64,000 nt of DNA, taken from assembly GCA_035358715.1 (NCBI GenBank), contig DAOPPX010000008.1, positions 1 through 64,000 of the forward strand. Reading direction: 5' to 3'. This document shows, piece after piece, positions 35,610-44,644 of this stretch (position 1 is its first letter; each line of letters begins with the position of its first letter). The DNA comes from UBA8199 sp035358715. GTDB lineage: Bacteria > Verrucomicrobiota > Verrucomicrobiia > Limisphaerales > UBA8199. Below the pieces are notes generated by a model. That model saw only the letters and a list, made by a program, of their open reading frames with translations. It was not told the origin of the DNA and made no database searches. The translations under genes were made by a program, and so were the position numbers.

Positions 35610-36202
35610 TGGTTCCCGGAGTCACCTACGACTCCGTTGAATTGACTCATTGCTTTCTGTATTCCGGCATCCAGCCAAGCTTCAGCCTGGTCGGACGCCA
35701 CGGTTATCACTTTATCAACCAGTGCGGCTTCCGTCGAACTAAATCGGCCCAGCACGTGGCCTGTAATCTCGCGCGCCCCGCTCTGCCGGCCAATGCCGAT
35801 CCGCTGACGCGCGTATTCGTTAGTCCCCAAGTGCCCTTCGATGGACTCCAGCCCGTGATGGCCGCCACTGCTCCCGCCCGGCCGCAGCCGGACTTCGCCC
35901 AGCGGCAAGTCCGCATCGTCCACCGCCACCAGCAACCGCGCAAGCGGCAGCCGATAGAACGCCACCACCGCCCCGACGGTTTCGCCGCTCGCATTCATGT
36001 ACGTCTGCGGTTGGCACAAGAGCACCCGGAGGGCATTCCGTTGTGCCCAAGCCAGCCGCGCATTGAACTTCTTTTCGTAAGCCCAATCTGCGCGCCAGCG
36101 TTCGGCCAGCCGGTCGGCCACCCGGAAACCCGCATTGTGCCGGGTCCGCGCGTAATCCGCGCCGGGATTGCCCAGGCCCACAATGAGATACAGGTTCTCC
36201 AT
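35606..36202 (-). CDS. pth: Peptidyl-tRNA hydrolase
   Basis: 198 residues. LIVGLGNPGADYARTRHNAGF includes the catalytic His in TRHNAGF, and PQTYMNASGE, DDADLPLGEVRLRPGGSSGGH and HLGTNEYARQRIGIGR are the family motifs. The enzyme releases peptides from peptidyl-tRNA in the cytoplasm. It lies between rplY and rpsF, as in many bacteria; a GC-rich hairpin (36222-36239) lies between rplY and pth. Confidence 0.96.
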   Translation of the reverse strand: MENLYLIVGLGNPGADYARTRHNAGFRVADRLAERWRADWAYEKKFNARLAWAQRNALRVLLCQPQTYMNASGETVGAVVAFYRLPLARLLVAVDDADLPLGEVRLRPGGSSGGHHGLESIEGHLGTNEYARQRIGIGRQSGAREITGHVLGRFSSTEAALVDKVITVASDQAEAWLDAGIQKAMSQFNGVVGDSGNQ

Positions 36203-36250
36203 GCGGGGGGCTGGTCTGGCCGCCCGGCGCCCGCCGGGCAGCCACCCAAA

Positions 36251-37069
36251 CTACTTCTTCTTTGGCGCCGCGGGCGCGGCCTTCTTCTCGGCCGCGGCGC
36301 TTGGAGCGGCCCTCTCGGCGCCCGGCGCAGCTTTCTCCGCGCCCTTGGCCGGGGCCTTTTCGGCGCCTTTGGCCGGAGCCTTTTCGGCGCCCTTGGCGGG
36401 CGGGGCTCCTTCTTCGCCCTCTTCTTTCTTCTCTTTGATCATCTCCACCTCGCCCAACACAGTCTCTGCCGCGGCGGCCGCCTCAGCCGCTTCCTCTTCC
36501 TCGGTGCGTGGCGCCGCCACGGCAATGACGGGTATCTGCTTATCGCCGAGGATTTCGGTATTCACCGGCGCCTGGATCGCACCCAGGTGAATCGCCTGGC
36601 CGATCTTGAGGTGGCTGACATCCACGGTGATTTGCTCCGGCAGATCCTTGGGCAAGCCGCGCACTCTGATCTTGAACAGCACGTGCTCCAGCACGCCGCC
36701 GTCAGTTTTCACGCCCTCGGCTTCGCCAACCGTTTCGACGGGCACCTGGATGGTAACCTTCTCGTTCTCCGCGACCTCGTGGAAATCCACGTGCAGCACT
36801 TTGCCGGTCAGAGGATGGTGCTGGATTTCCTGCACCAGCGCCAGCCGTTTGGGCCGGGCGTCATCCTGGACGGTCAGGTCCACCAGGAGATTCTCGGAGA
36901 CAGAGCGGTGAATGAGGTCTTCCATGAACTTGGCATTGACCTCGAGGTTCTGTGGCGGCGCTTGCCGACCATAAATAACGGCCGGAATCCGCCCGCTCTC
37001 GCGCAGGGCTTTGGCTCCCGCGCGCCGGCTCAGCACGCGCGGGGTGGCGTTGAGTAATACTGATTTCAT
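36251..37069 (-). CDS. rplY: 50S ribosomal protein L25 (CTC form) with Ala/Lys-rich repeat tail
   Basis: 272 residues from the ATG at 37069. The L25 domain (RIPAVIYGRQAPPQNLEV, VQEIQHHPLTGKVLHVDFHEV) is followed by the TL5/CTC C-terminal domain (GVLEHVLFKIRVRGLPKDLP, TEILGDKQIPVIAVAAP). The end is a disordered tail with tandem AKGAEKAP repeats (24-bp DNA repeats around 36335-36405). Long CTC-type L25 is normal for this phylum; the repeat tail is extra. It binds 5S rRNA. It lies just downstream of prs, a common pairing. Confidence 0.95.
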   Translation of the reverse strand: MKSVLLNATPRVLSRRAGAKALRESGRIPAVIYGRQAPPQNLEVNAKFMEDLIHRSVSENLLVDLTVQDDARPKRLALVQEIQHHPLTGKVLHVDFHEVAENEKVTIQVPVETVGEAEGVKTDGGVLEHVLFKIRVRGLPKDLPEQITVDVSHLKIGQAIHLGAIQAPVNTEILGDKQIPVIAVAAPRTEEEEAAEAAAAAETVLGEVEMIKEKKEEGEEGAPPAKGAEKAPAKGAEKAPAKGAEKAAPGAERAAPSAAAEKKAAPAAPKKK

Positions 37070-37106
37070 TGTCTTTAAACTGTGTTCTACGGCTGCTTCC
37101 CAGCCC

Positions 37107-38078
37107 CTAGCTGGTGCGCCCGCCCTTAAATGCAAATAGCGATGTAACCGACGAATTACTGTGAATTCGCTTGATGGCTTCGCCCAACAGCGCCGCCACC
37201 GACAGCGTGACAACCTTCACGCCGCTGATGGCAGGGCGCAAGACAGTATCAGTTGTGACTAATTCGTCAATAGCCGATTTGCGCAATCTTTCGATTCCCA
37301 GGTCATTGAGGATTGCGTGCGAAACGCAGGCCAGAATCTTCCTGGCCCCCTTGTGCTTGATCAGCTCCGCCGCCTTCACCAGCGTGCCGGCTGTTTCCGT
37401 CAGGTCGTCCACCAGCAAAGCGTCCTTTCCGCGGATCTCCCCGATCACGGCCATGCTCTCGACCTCGCTGGCGCTCTTGCGCCGCTTGGCTACGATCGCC
37501 AGCCCCGCCCCCAGCACCTGCGAATACGCGTAGGCCATCTTGAGCCCCCCGATGTCCGGGCTCACCACGACCAGATTGCGCAGCCGTTTCCGCTTCAAAT
37601 ACTCATACATCACCGGCGCGGCGTAGAGATGATCCACCGGAATGTCGAAGAAGCCCTGGATTTGCTGCGCGTGCAGGTCCATCGTCAGGATGCGGTTGGC
37701 GCCCGCCGCCACCAGGAGGTTCGCCACCAGCTTGGCCGTAATCGGCACCCGCGGCTGGTCTTTGCGGTCCTGGCGCGCATAACCGTAGAAAGGCAGCACG
37801 GTGGTGATGCGCGCCGCGCTCGCCCGCCGGAGCGCGTCTATCATGATGAACATCTCCATCAAGTGATGGTTCGTCGGCGGGCTGGTGGACTGGACCACAT
37901 ACACATCTTCCCCGCGCACGTTCTCCTCAATCTTCACGAACGTCTCGCCGTCCGGGAAGGGCTGGATATGGCACTTGCCCTGCGGGATGCCGATGTAATC
38001 GCAGATCGCCTTGGTCAAAGGCTGGTTTGAACTGCCGCTGAAAATCTTCACAGTGCGTCTATTCTTAGATTGATGCAA
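37107..38078 (-). CDS. prs: Ribose-phosphate pyrophosphokinase
   Basis: 323 residues. KIFSGSSNQPLTKAICDYIG, FPDGETFVKIEENVRG, YGYARQDRKDQPR, MDLHAQQIQGFFDIPVDHL and the PRPP-binding loop VDDLTETAGT are all present; length is normal. It makes PRPP from ribose 5-phosphate and ATP for nucleotide, His and Trp synthesis. First gene of the minus-strand cluster; its upstream region (38079-38197) holds the divergent promoter with the M28 peptidase gene. Confidence 0.96.
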   Translation of the reverse strand: MHQSKNRRTVKIFSGSSNQPLTKAICDYIGIPQGKCHIQPFPDGETFVKIEENVRGEDVYVVQSTSPPTNHHLMEMFIMIDALRRASAARITTVLPFYGYARQDRKDQPRVPITAKLVANLLVAAGANRILTMDLHAQQIQGFFDIPVDHLYAAPVMYEYLKRKRLRNLVVVSPDIGGLKMAYAYSQVLGAGLAIVAKRRKSASEVESMAVIGEIRGKDALLVDDLTETAGTLVKAAELIKHKGARKILACVSHAILNDLGIERLRKSAIDELVTTDTVLRPAISGVKVVTLSVAALLGEAIKRIHSNSSVTSLFAFKGGRTS

Positions 38079-38197
38079 AAAACCACCATCCGGTGGGAAA
38101 AAGCAGGCCGGACTCTATCAGGCGCCCCGCCGCGTGCAAGCGGAATTCCCCCCGATTTCGCTTGATCTCCGCAAAAACCCTGGCATGCTAAACCGTA

Positions 38198-40948
38198 ATG
38201 ATGTGCCACATAAGTCGGTTCCCGCGCTCGTGGGGACGAAGAATTGGAGGGGCTGCCTTTGGTCTGTTGTTGGTGCTGGGGTGTCTGCCCTGCGAAGTCA
38301 CGCTTGCCGGACCGCCAACAGTGCAGGAACTGGTGGACCAGTTCAGCATGACCAACTACTTCAACGTCGTCAGCAACAAGCTCTACTCCCGCCAGGGCAT
38401 GAACCGTGCGCCCGTCCAGGTCGGGGGGGCTCACCACGACTTGTGTCGCGATGCCATTTACGATGAGTTCCAGCGGGTTGGACTAAATCCCTACAAAGAT
38501 CCGTGGTCCTACGTGGATACCACCAACCGCACCACGGTGAATGTCTGTAACATCATCGCTGTGCAAGAGGGTGTTCAGAACCCGAACAACGAAATCTACG
38601 TCTTTGGAGCCCATTATGACTCCCGTGAGAACCCGGGCGCAGACGACAATGCCACCGGCGTCGGTTGCGCCCTGGAGACAGCCCGTATCTTCGCGAAATA
38701 TCACTTCGCCAAGACTATCGTCTTCGCCATCTTCGACAGCGAAGAGCGCTGGGAATATGGCACCGGCAGGCATCGGTTGGGCAGCCTGCGTTATGTGGAC
38801 CAGCACAGCACCGACAACATCAAAACCATGATTTCCGTGGACATGATTGGCTGGCAGGCGCCCAGCCCTAACAACAACAAGGCTTACATCTGCGGGCGAA
38901 CCGCGTCTAACCCCCTCCGTTATGATTTGCAGTCAGCTCTTTCGACCTACGGCGACGGCCTCAACGGGGTGCTCTATGGCTCGGACAATATGAGCGATCA
39001 CTACTCCTTCGCGCAGGCCGGCTTCACCGCGTGCTGTTTGATCGAATACGGCTGGTCGGGCAATACCAACTATCACAAAGCAGGCGATTACGTGGAGAAA
39101 CCCGGCTACCTCGATTGGGGCTATCTGGAGAAGATGTGCAAGGGCGTTATTGGCTACTATGCCACCCAGCTTCAGCCGGTGGACGTGACCCCGCAAATTC
39201 TCTCCCTCGAATCCGGCCTGAGCGGCGGCGCCGTCATCAACGGCCATGGCTTGCCGCTCTGTCAATACGCCATTGACCTTTGCACCAACCTCATCGCCCC
39301 GGATTGGGTCGCGATTGGAACCAACGCCGCTGCACCCGCGGATGGGGCATTCGCCGTGCTTGACCCGGACGCGGACAACCGGCCCGCCGGATTCTACCGC
39401 GCGCGCTTCGTTGCGGGCTACACCGGCGGCCCGGGCAACCCTCCGCAAATCACCACGCAGCCGCTGCATCGCGTTGTGGACACCGGCGGGGCGACCAGCT
39501 TTGCCGTCTCGGCTTCGGGTGACCCGCCACTCAGCTACCAGTGGCGGCTCAATGGCAGCGCGATTCCCGGCGCCACCAGCAACCCCTGCGTGATTACCGA
39601 CGCCGAGTCCGCAGATGCCGGCGACTATTCCGTGGTCGTTGCCAACTACTCCGGCAGCGTGACCAGCATTGTCGTCTCTCTCACGGTGTATCCGCCACAG
39701 ACCCTGGCCTTTGCCGATGACCTCGACACCGACACCTCGGCCAACTGGACTGTCAGCAAGAGCTCCGCCGACACACGATGCACCTTCAACTACGATTACG
39801 CCGCCGACGGCATTCCCTCCGCCCCCAATTCGACCGGCGGCACGACGCGCGGGGTGAAGTTCGAGGCGAACATGGCCAATGGAGCCGTGGCCGCGCTGTC
39901 CATGTCGCCCATCGGGCAGAGCTTCGGGGGAGATTACCGCCTGCGCTTTGACATGTGGATTAACGCCAACGGGCCGTTCCCGCTGGGAGGCACGGGATCC
40001 ACTGAATATATCACGGGTGGCCTTGGCACCAGCGGCGGACACGTGCAATGGATAAGGACTGGCAGCGAGGCCGATGGCTACTGGTTTGCGGTGGATGGCG
40101 AGGGACAGGCCGTTGACACTTCAACCACCTCTGACTACAGCGCTTATGCCGGCACTGAGTTGCAGGCGGCCACCAGCGGCGTTTACGCTGCCGGCAACGA
40201 TTCGACCTCGCGCGGCAACCTCAATGTGTATTACACCACCGCTTTCCCCGCCGGCCAGACTCCGCCGCTGCTGCAGCAATCCACCTATCCCCAGCAAACC
40301 GGCGCGCTGGAAGGAGGCGCGGTCGGCTTCGCATGGCGTGAGGTCATCATCGCCAAACGCGGCAACATCGTGGAGTGGTCTATTGACGGTGTGAAGCTCG
40401 CCGCCTTCACCAGCGCCTCCGTGACCGACAGTAACATCTTTGTGGGATACTGGGATGCCTTCGCGTCCATATCCGACAACTCGGCGCTGAGCTTCGGCCT
40501 GGTGGACAACGTGCGGGTGGAAGGGGCCACCAACAGCACGCCGCCGGCGGACATCATCATAGACAACCCCGCGGCTACGGTGATGGGGACGTGGACCAAT
40601 GGTGTCAGTTCTACGGATAAGTATGGCGCAGATTACTTTTACGCCTTCGCCGGGACCGGCGCTGGGTACGTCGAGTATCGGCCAAACCTTCAGGCCAGCG
40701 GCAACTACCAGGTGTACGAGTGGCACCCCCAGGGAACCAATCGCACGAAGGATGCTCCCATTGCCATCACCCATAACGGGGGCACGCAGACTGTGACGAT
40801 CGACCAGCAGGTCGGCGGAGGCCAATGGAACCTGCTGGGCACCTTCAGTTTCTCGGCCGGCACAGCCGGTTACGTCCGCATCAAGGACAACTTCACCACT
40901 GGCATTGTCGTGATGGCGGACGCAATCAAGTTTGTCTATGTGCCTTGA
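38198..40948 (+). CDS. Secreted M28-family metallopeptidase with Ig-like and golvesin-like domains
   Basis: 916 residues with a signal peptide (FGLLLVLGCLPCEVTLAG). The M28 domain has zinc ligands His139 (GAHYDS), Asp149 (GADDNATG), Glu172/173 (DSEER), Asp215 (SVDMIGW) and a His in NYHKAGD. Then an Ig-like domain (PLSYQWRLNG, SADAGDYSVVVAN), a large lectin-like region, and a C-terminal golvesin-like domain (GAGYVEYRPNLQASGNYQVYEWHP). A secreted aminopeptidase-type enzyme, probably attached to the surface or to a substrate by its C-terminal modules. Monocistronic, divergent from prs. Confidence 0.9.
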   Translation: MMCHISRFPRSWGRRIGGAAFGLLLVLGCLPCEVTLAGPPTVQELVDQFSMTNYFNVVSNKLYSRQGMNRAPVQVGGAHHDLCRDAIYDEFQRVGLNPYKDPWSYVDTTNRTTVNVCNIIAVQEGVQNPNNEIYVFGAHYDSRENPGADDNATGVGCALETARIFAKYHFAKTIVFAIFDSEERWEYGTGRHRLGSLRYVDQHSTDNIKTMISVDMIGWQAPSPNNNKAYICGRTASNPLRYDLQSALSTYGDGLNGVLYGSDNMSDHYSFAQAGFTACCLIEYGWSGNTNYHKAGDYVEKPGYLDWGYLEKMCKGVIGYYATQLQPVDVTPQILSLESGLSGGAVINGHGLPLCQYAIDLCTNLIAPDWVAIGTNAAAPADGAFAVLDPDADNRPAGFYRARFVAGYTGGPGNPPQITTQPLHRVVDTGGATSFAVSASGDPPLSYQWRLNGSAIPGATSNPCVITDAESADAGDYSVVVANYSGSVTSIVVSLTVYPPQTLAFADDLDTDTSANWTVSKSSADTRCTFNYDYAADGIPSAPNSTGGTTRGVKFEANMANGAVAALSMSPIGQSFGGDYRLRFDMWINANGPFPLGGTGSTEYITGGLGTSGGHVQWIRTGSEADGYWFAVDGEGQAVDTSTTSDYSAYAGTELQAATSGVYAAGNDSTSRGNLNVYYTTAFPAGQTPPLLQQSTYPQQTGALEGGAVGFAWREVIIAKRGNIVEWSIDGVKLAAFTSASVTDSNIFVGYWDAFASISDNSALSFGLVDNVRVEGATNSTPPADIIIDNPAATVMGTWTNGVSSTDKYGADYFYAFAGTGAGYVEYRPNLQASGNYQVYEWHPQGTNRTKDAPIAITHNGGTQTVTIDQQVGGGQWNLLGTFSFSAGTAGYVRIKDNFTTGIVVMADAIKFVYVP

Positions 40949-40978
40949 GCGGCCGGGCGCACCCGGCCGGACGCAGGC

Positions 40979-41716
40979 TTACAGGCCTCCAAACCGCCGG
41001 TGCCGGCGGTGGTACTCTTCCAGTGCCTCATAGAACTGGGGCCGGCGAAAGTCCGGCCACAGGGTCGGCGTAACCACCAGCTCGGTGTAGGAAATCTGCC
41101 ACAGCAGAAAGTTGCTGAGACGCATCTCGCCGCTCGTCCGAATCAGCAGGTCCGGGTCAGGCAGGTTGCTAGTATAAAGGTGCTGGGCGAAGACCTGTTC
41201 GGTGATGTCGGGCGGGTCCAGTTCGCCGGCCTTCACCTTCTGGGCGATGCTGCGCGCCGCGTCCACGATCTCGGTTCGCCCGCCGTAGCTCAAGGCCATG
41301 ATCAGCGTGAGGCCGTTGTTTTTCGACAGGGTGGCGATGGATCTCTTCAGGTGTTCCTGCACGCGTTCCGGCAGCCGGTAAACCTGGCCGATGACTCGAA
41401 GCTGCACGTTGTTCTTGTTCAGCTCGGGGGTCTCGGTCTTGAGGTAGTGCACCAGGTACTTCATCAGCGCGTCCACCTCGTCCTTCGGCCGGTTCCAGTT
41501 CTCCACCGAGAACGCGTAGAGCGTCAGGTACTTGATACCGAGTTCCCCGGCTGTTCGGATGAGGATGCGGGCCGATTCCGCGCCCGCGCGATGACCCTCG
41601 ATGCGCGGCAAGTGCCGCTGCCGGGCCCATCGGCCATTGCCGTCCATGATGACGGCCACATGCCGCGGCAGCGAGGCCTTGGCCTGGAGACTGAGCTGCG
41701 TCGGCTGGGTGTTCAT
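40979..41716 (-). CDS. uppS: Undecaprenyl diphosphate synthase (cis-prenyltransferase)
   Basis: 245 residues from the ATG at 41716. HVAVIMDGNGRWA with the catalytic Asp, GHRAGAESARILIR, LTLYAFSVENWNRP and DLLIRTSGEMRLSNFLLWQ are all conserved. It extends FPP with isopentenyl units to make the lipid carrier of cell-wall and O-antigen synthesis. It is downstream of purA with 17 nt between them; a longer reading frame into purA is not used because it lacks a better start. Confidence 0.95.
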   Translation of the reverse strand: MNTQPTQLSLQAKASLPRHVAVIMDGNGRWARQRHLPRIEGHRAGAESARILIRTAGELGIKYLTLYAFSVENWNRPKDEVDALMKYLVHYLKTETPELNKNNVQLRVIGQVYRLPERVQEHLKRSIATLSKNNGLTLIMALSYGGRTEIVDAARSIAQKVKAGELDPPDITEQVFAQHLYTSNLPDPDLLIRTSGEMRLSNFLLWQISYTELVVTPTLWPDFRRPQFYEALEEYHRRHRRFGGL

Positions 41717-41733
41717 TCCAACATTCAGCGCCC

Positions 41734-43002
41734 TCAAATCATAATCGTCTGCTCCCGCCCGGGCCCCACCGACGCGATGGCCAGTTGCGCGCCGCTTAAA
41801 TCCGCCAGCACCTTGAGATAGGAGCGGGTCTTGCGGGGCAGGTCCTTCCACCGGCGGGCCTTGTCGGTCGGCGTGCGCCAGCCGGGGAAGTCGGCATAGA
41901 TGGGGGTGCAGCGGGCCAGCACCTCAACGTCGTTCGGCACGTAATCATAGCACCGGGCGCCGTCACGATAGCCAATGCAGACTCTGATCGTCTCCAAGGA
42001 GTCCAGCCCGTCAATATTCGTCACCGCCAGCTCGTCAATGCCGTTTACCATGCAGGCGTGCCGCGTGGCGACCGAGTCGAACCAGCCGCAACGGCGCGGT
42101 CGTCCGGTCGTCGCGCCGAACTCGCGGCCCAACGCGTGGAGCAGGTCGGCTATCTCGGCGCTCTCGGTTGGCAGCGGACCCTCGCCAACTCGAGTGGTGT
42201 AAGCCTTCATCACCCCGACCACCCGATCCATGCGGTGCGGCGGGATGCCCGAGCCGGTGCAGGCGCCGCCCGCGGTGGTATTTGAGGAGGTCACAAACGG
42301 ATAGGTGCCGTGGTCAAGGTCGAGAAATGTGCCTTGCGCGCCTTCGAAGAGGATGTTAGCGCCCCGCCGCGCCGCCTCATGCAGCAGGATGACCGTGTTG
42401 GCAACGAACGGTTTGAGATAATCGCCTGCCTTGCGATACTCGCGGTGGACCCGCTCAAACGAGAGTGGTTTGGCCCCGAAAGCCCGCAGCACTTCATTGT
42501 TTTCCTTGATCTTGAACTGGAGCCGCTGCCGAAAGCGCTCCGGGTTGACCAGGTCAATCACACGCAGCCCGGTTCGGGCCGCCTTATCGCCGTATGCCGG
42601 GCCGATGCCGCGCTTGGTGGTGCCTATCTTGTTCTCGCCCTTGAGAATCTCGCGCTGCACGTCCAGCTCGCGGTGGTAGGGAAGGACCAGGTGCGCCGTC
42701 TCGCTCAGGTAGAGGTTGTCGCTAACGCGGATGCCCAGCTTGCGCAGCCCCTCGATCTCCTCGACCAGGCTCACCGGGTCCACCACCACCCCGTTGCCAA
42801 TCATGCAGACCTTCTTCCTGTGCAGAATCCCCGACGGCACCAAATGCAGGATGTACTTCTGCCCCTTAATGTGCACCGTGTGCCCGGCATTGTTGCCGCC
42901 CTGGGTGCGAACTACCACGTCCGCCTGGTCGGTCAGCACATCAATAATCTTGCCTTTGCCTTCGTCGCCCCATTGGGCCCCCACCAGAATCGTATTGGCC
43001 AT
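41734..43002 (-). CDS. purA: Adenylosuccinate synthetase
   Basis: 422 residues from the ATG at 43002 (MANTILVGAQWGDEGKGK, with the P-loop). GGNNAGHTV, GIGPAYGDKAARTGLR, EGAQGTFLDLDHGTYPFVTSS and TTGRPRRCGWFD are visible; full family length. It converts IMP and aspartate to adenylosuccinate with GTP in AMP synthesis. The minus-strand leader contains an intrinsic-terminator-like hairpin at 43062-43091, so expression may be attenuated. Confidence 0.96.
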   Translation of the reverse strand: MANTILVGAQWGDEGKGKIIDVLTDQADVVVRTQGGNNAGHTVHIKGQKYILHLVPSGILHRKKVCMIGNGVVVDPVSLVEEIEGLRKLGIRVSDNLYLSETAHLVLPYHRELDVQREILKGENKIGTTKRGIGPAYGDKAARTGLRVIDLVNPERFRQRLQFKIKENNEVLRAFGAKPLSFERVHREYRKAGDYLKPFVANTVILLHEAARRGANILFEGAQGTFLDLDHGTYPFVTSSNTTAGGACTGSGIPPHRMDRVVGVMKAYTTRVGEGPLPTESAEIADLLHALGREFGATTGRPRRCGWFDSVATRHACMVNGIDELAVTNIDGLDSLETIRVCIGYRDGARCYDYVPNDVEVLARCTPIYADFPGWRTPTDKARRWKDLPRKTRSYLKVLADLSGAQLAIASVGPGREQTIMI

Positions 43003-43061
43003 AACTTCAACACACAAATAACCGTCCCGCCGCGGAAAGAGCCGCGCCCGGGTCAAGCGCA

Positions 43062-43091
43062 CAACAAAAACCCCGAAACGCAAGTTCGGGG
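43062..43091 (-). terminator. Terminator-like hairpin in the purA leader
   Basis: CCCCGAA (43071-43077) pairs with TTCGGGG (43085-43091). On the minus strand the stem is followed by GTTTTTGTT. It lies 60 nt upstream of the purA start on the same strand, which fits transcript attenuation or the end of an upstream minus-strand transcript. Confidence 0.6.
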
Positions 43092-43217
43092 ACAAGAACA
43101 CTCGGCTCTTGCGCAAGGAGACTAGGAGTGGCGCGCGCTCGTGTCAATCCCCGATCGTGTCAATGCCGGATAGTGCCGCATTGCGTTTCCCGCGGCCCTG
43201 TGAAACACTGGCCCCCG

Positions 43218-43823
43218 GTGAAACAATGCATCGTAACCCTGGATATGGAGGGAGTGTTGACTCCCGAGATTTGGATTGCCGTCGCCGAAAAGACGGGCAT
43301 TAAAGAGCTGCGCCGCACCACGCGCGACGAGCCGGACTACGATAAGCTCATGCGCGGGCGGCTCAACATCCTCGATCAGCATGGCCTGAAGCTCTCCGAC
43401 ATCCAGCGGGTCATCGGCACGCTGAGCCCGCTGCCCGGGGGGAGGGAGTTCCTCGACGAGCTCCGCTCCCTGGTTCAAGTCATCATCCTCTCCGACACGT
43501 TCGAGCAGTTCGCCGCGCCGCTGCTGCGCCAGCTCGGCTGGCCCACGCTGCTCTGCCACCGGCTGGTGGTCGAGCACGACCGTATTGTTGATTACAAGCT
43601 CCGCGTGCCCGAGCAGAAGCAAAAGGCCGTCGCCGCCTTCAAGCTGCTGAACTATTACGTGATCTCCGGCGGCGATTCCTTTAACGACACCGCCATGCTC
43701 AGCGAGGCCCACGTGGGTTTCCTGTTCCGCGCCCCGGACAACGTGAAGCAGCAGTTCCCCCAGTTCAAAGCTGTCGAGGCCTACGCTGATTTCCTGAAGC
43801 TGATCACGGGGGCGATGGGCTGA
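43218..43823 (+). CDS. thrH: ThrH: phosphoserine phosphatase / homoserine phosphotransferase
   Basis: 201 residues from the GTG at 43218, which gives MKQCIVTLDMEGVLTPEIW, the exact start of ThrH-type HAD enzymes. Nucleophile Asp9, general acid Glu11, and later ILSDTFEQF (motif II), QKQKAVAAFK (motif III Lys) and GGDSFNDTAML (motif IV). Close similarity to Pseudomonas ThrH over its whole length. It dephosphorylates phosphoserine or transfers phosphate to homoserine in Ser/Thr metabolism. The ORF could be extended upstream but loses similarity. Confidence 0.93.
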   Translation: MKQCIVTLDMEGVLTPEIWIAVAEKTGIKELRRTTRDEPDYDKLMRGRLNILDQHGLKLSDIQRVIGTLSPLPGGREFLDELRSLVQVIILSDTFEQFAAPLLRQLGWPTLLCHRLVVEHDRIVDYKLRVPEQKQKAVAAFKLLNYYVISGGDSFNDTAMLSEAHVGFLFRAPDNVKQQFPQFKAVEAYADFLKLITGAMG

Positions 43824-43852
43824 AGCCGGCTGGCCGCGGTGGCCGGCGCGGT

Positions 43853-44512
43853 TCAGGCTCCTGCTGCCGCGGCGGGGGGCGGCGTCTTCTTGCCGCCGAT
43901 CTTGTTCTCCGTGCCGTTGAGCAGCCGCTGGATGTTCCCCTTGTGCTTGTAAATGGCCAGCACGGCCAGCGCCGCTATCACCGCCACCAGGGTCCTGCTT
44001 TCCCCGCGCAGCCACACAGTGAAGGGCAGGGAGGCGGCGGCTGAAATCGAGGCCAGCGACACATAGCGGCTGCACGCAAACACCACGATCCAGACGCCCA
44101 GCGCAATGAGCAAGGCCACCGGCACCAGCGCGAGCAGCACGCCCGCCGACGTCGCAATGCCCTTGCCGCCCTTGAACCGGAGCCAGCAGGTGAAGTTGTG
44201 GCCCAGGATTGACGCCACCCCCGCGCCGAGCCGGAACCACTCCAGTGCCTGCTCCCCGGCGTTTGGATAGCTCCAGGCGCAGAGCAGCTTCGCCGCGAAG
44301 AACACCGCCACCCACCCCTTGGCGGCATCGGCCAGCAGCACGAAAATGCCCGCCGGCGTGCCCAGGATGCGGAACACGTTCGTGGCTCCGATGTTGCCGC
44401 TGCCCACCTTGCGAATGTCCACCCCCCGCGCCTCGGCCACCAGATACCCCGTCGGGATCGAGCCCAGCAAGTAGGCGATCAGCAGCGTCAGGATGTAGCC
44501 AATGAGCGGCAC
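43853..44512 (-). CDS. plsY: Glycerol-3-phosphate acyltransferase PlsY
   Basis: 219 residues with five membrane helices. LLGSIPTGYLVAEARGVDIRKVGSGNIGATNV, HNFTCWLRFKGGKGIATS and a later KHKGNIQRLLNGTENKIG are the three conserved cytoplasmic loops. It acylates glycerol-3-phosphate from acyl-phosphate at the inner membrane, the first step of phospholipid synthesis. It converges with thrH, 29 nt from its stop; the Gfo/Idh gene diverges upstream. Confidence 0.96.
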   Translation of the reverse strand: MPLIGYILTLLIAYLLGSIPTGYLVAEARGVDIRKVGSGNIGATNVFRILGTPAGIFVLLADAAKGWVAVFFAAKLLCAWSYPNAGEQALEWFRLGAGVASILGHNFTCWLRFKGGKGIATSAGVLLALVPVALLIALGVWIVVFACSRYVSLASISAAASLPFTVWLRGESRTLVAVIAALAVLAIYKHKGNIQRLLNGTENKIGGKKTPPPAAAAGA

Positions 44513-44644
44513 CGCGGCACTCTATTGTCTCCGCCTCCGGACTTCAAAGCTCAAATGAGCCCTGGCCGGGCCACGCGAGGATTATATTCGCCGCCAATTG
44601 CGCCGCCAGTTGCCAGTTGTCACCAGCCCGTTGTCAATGGCACA

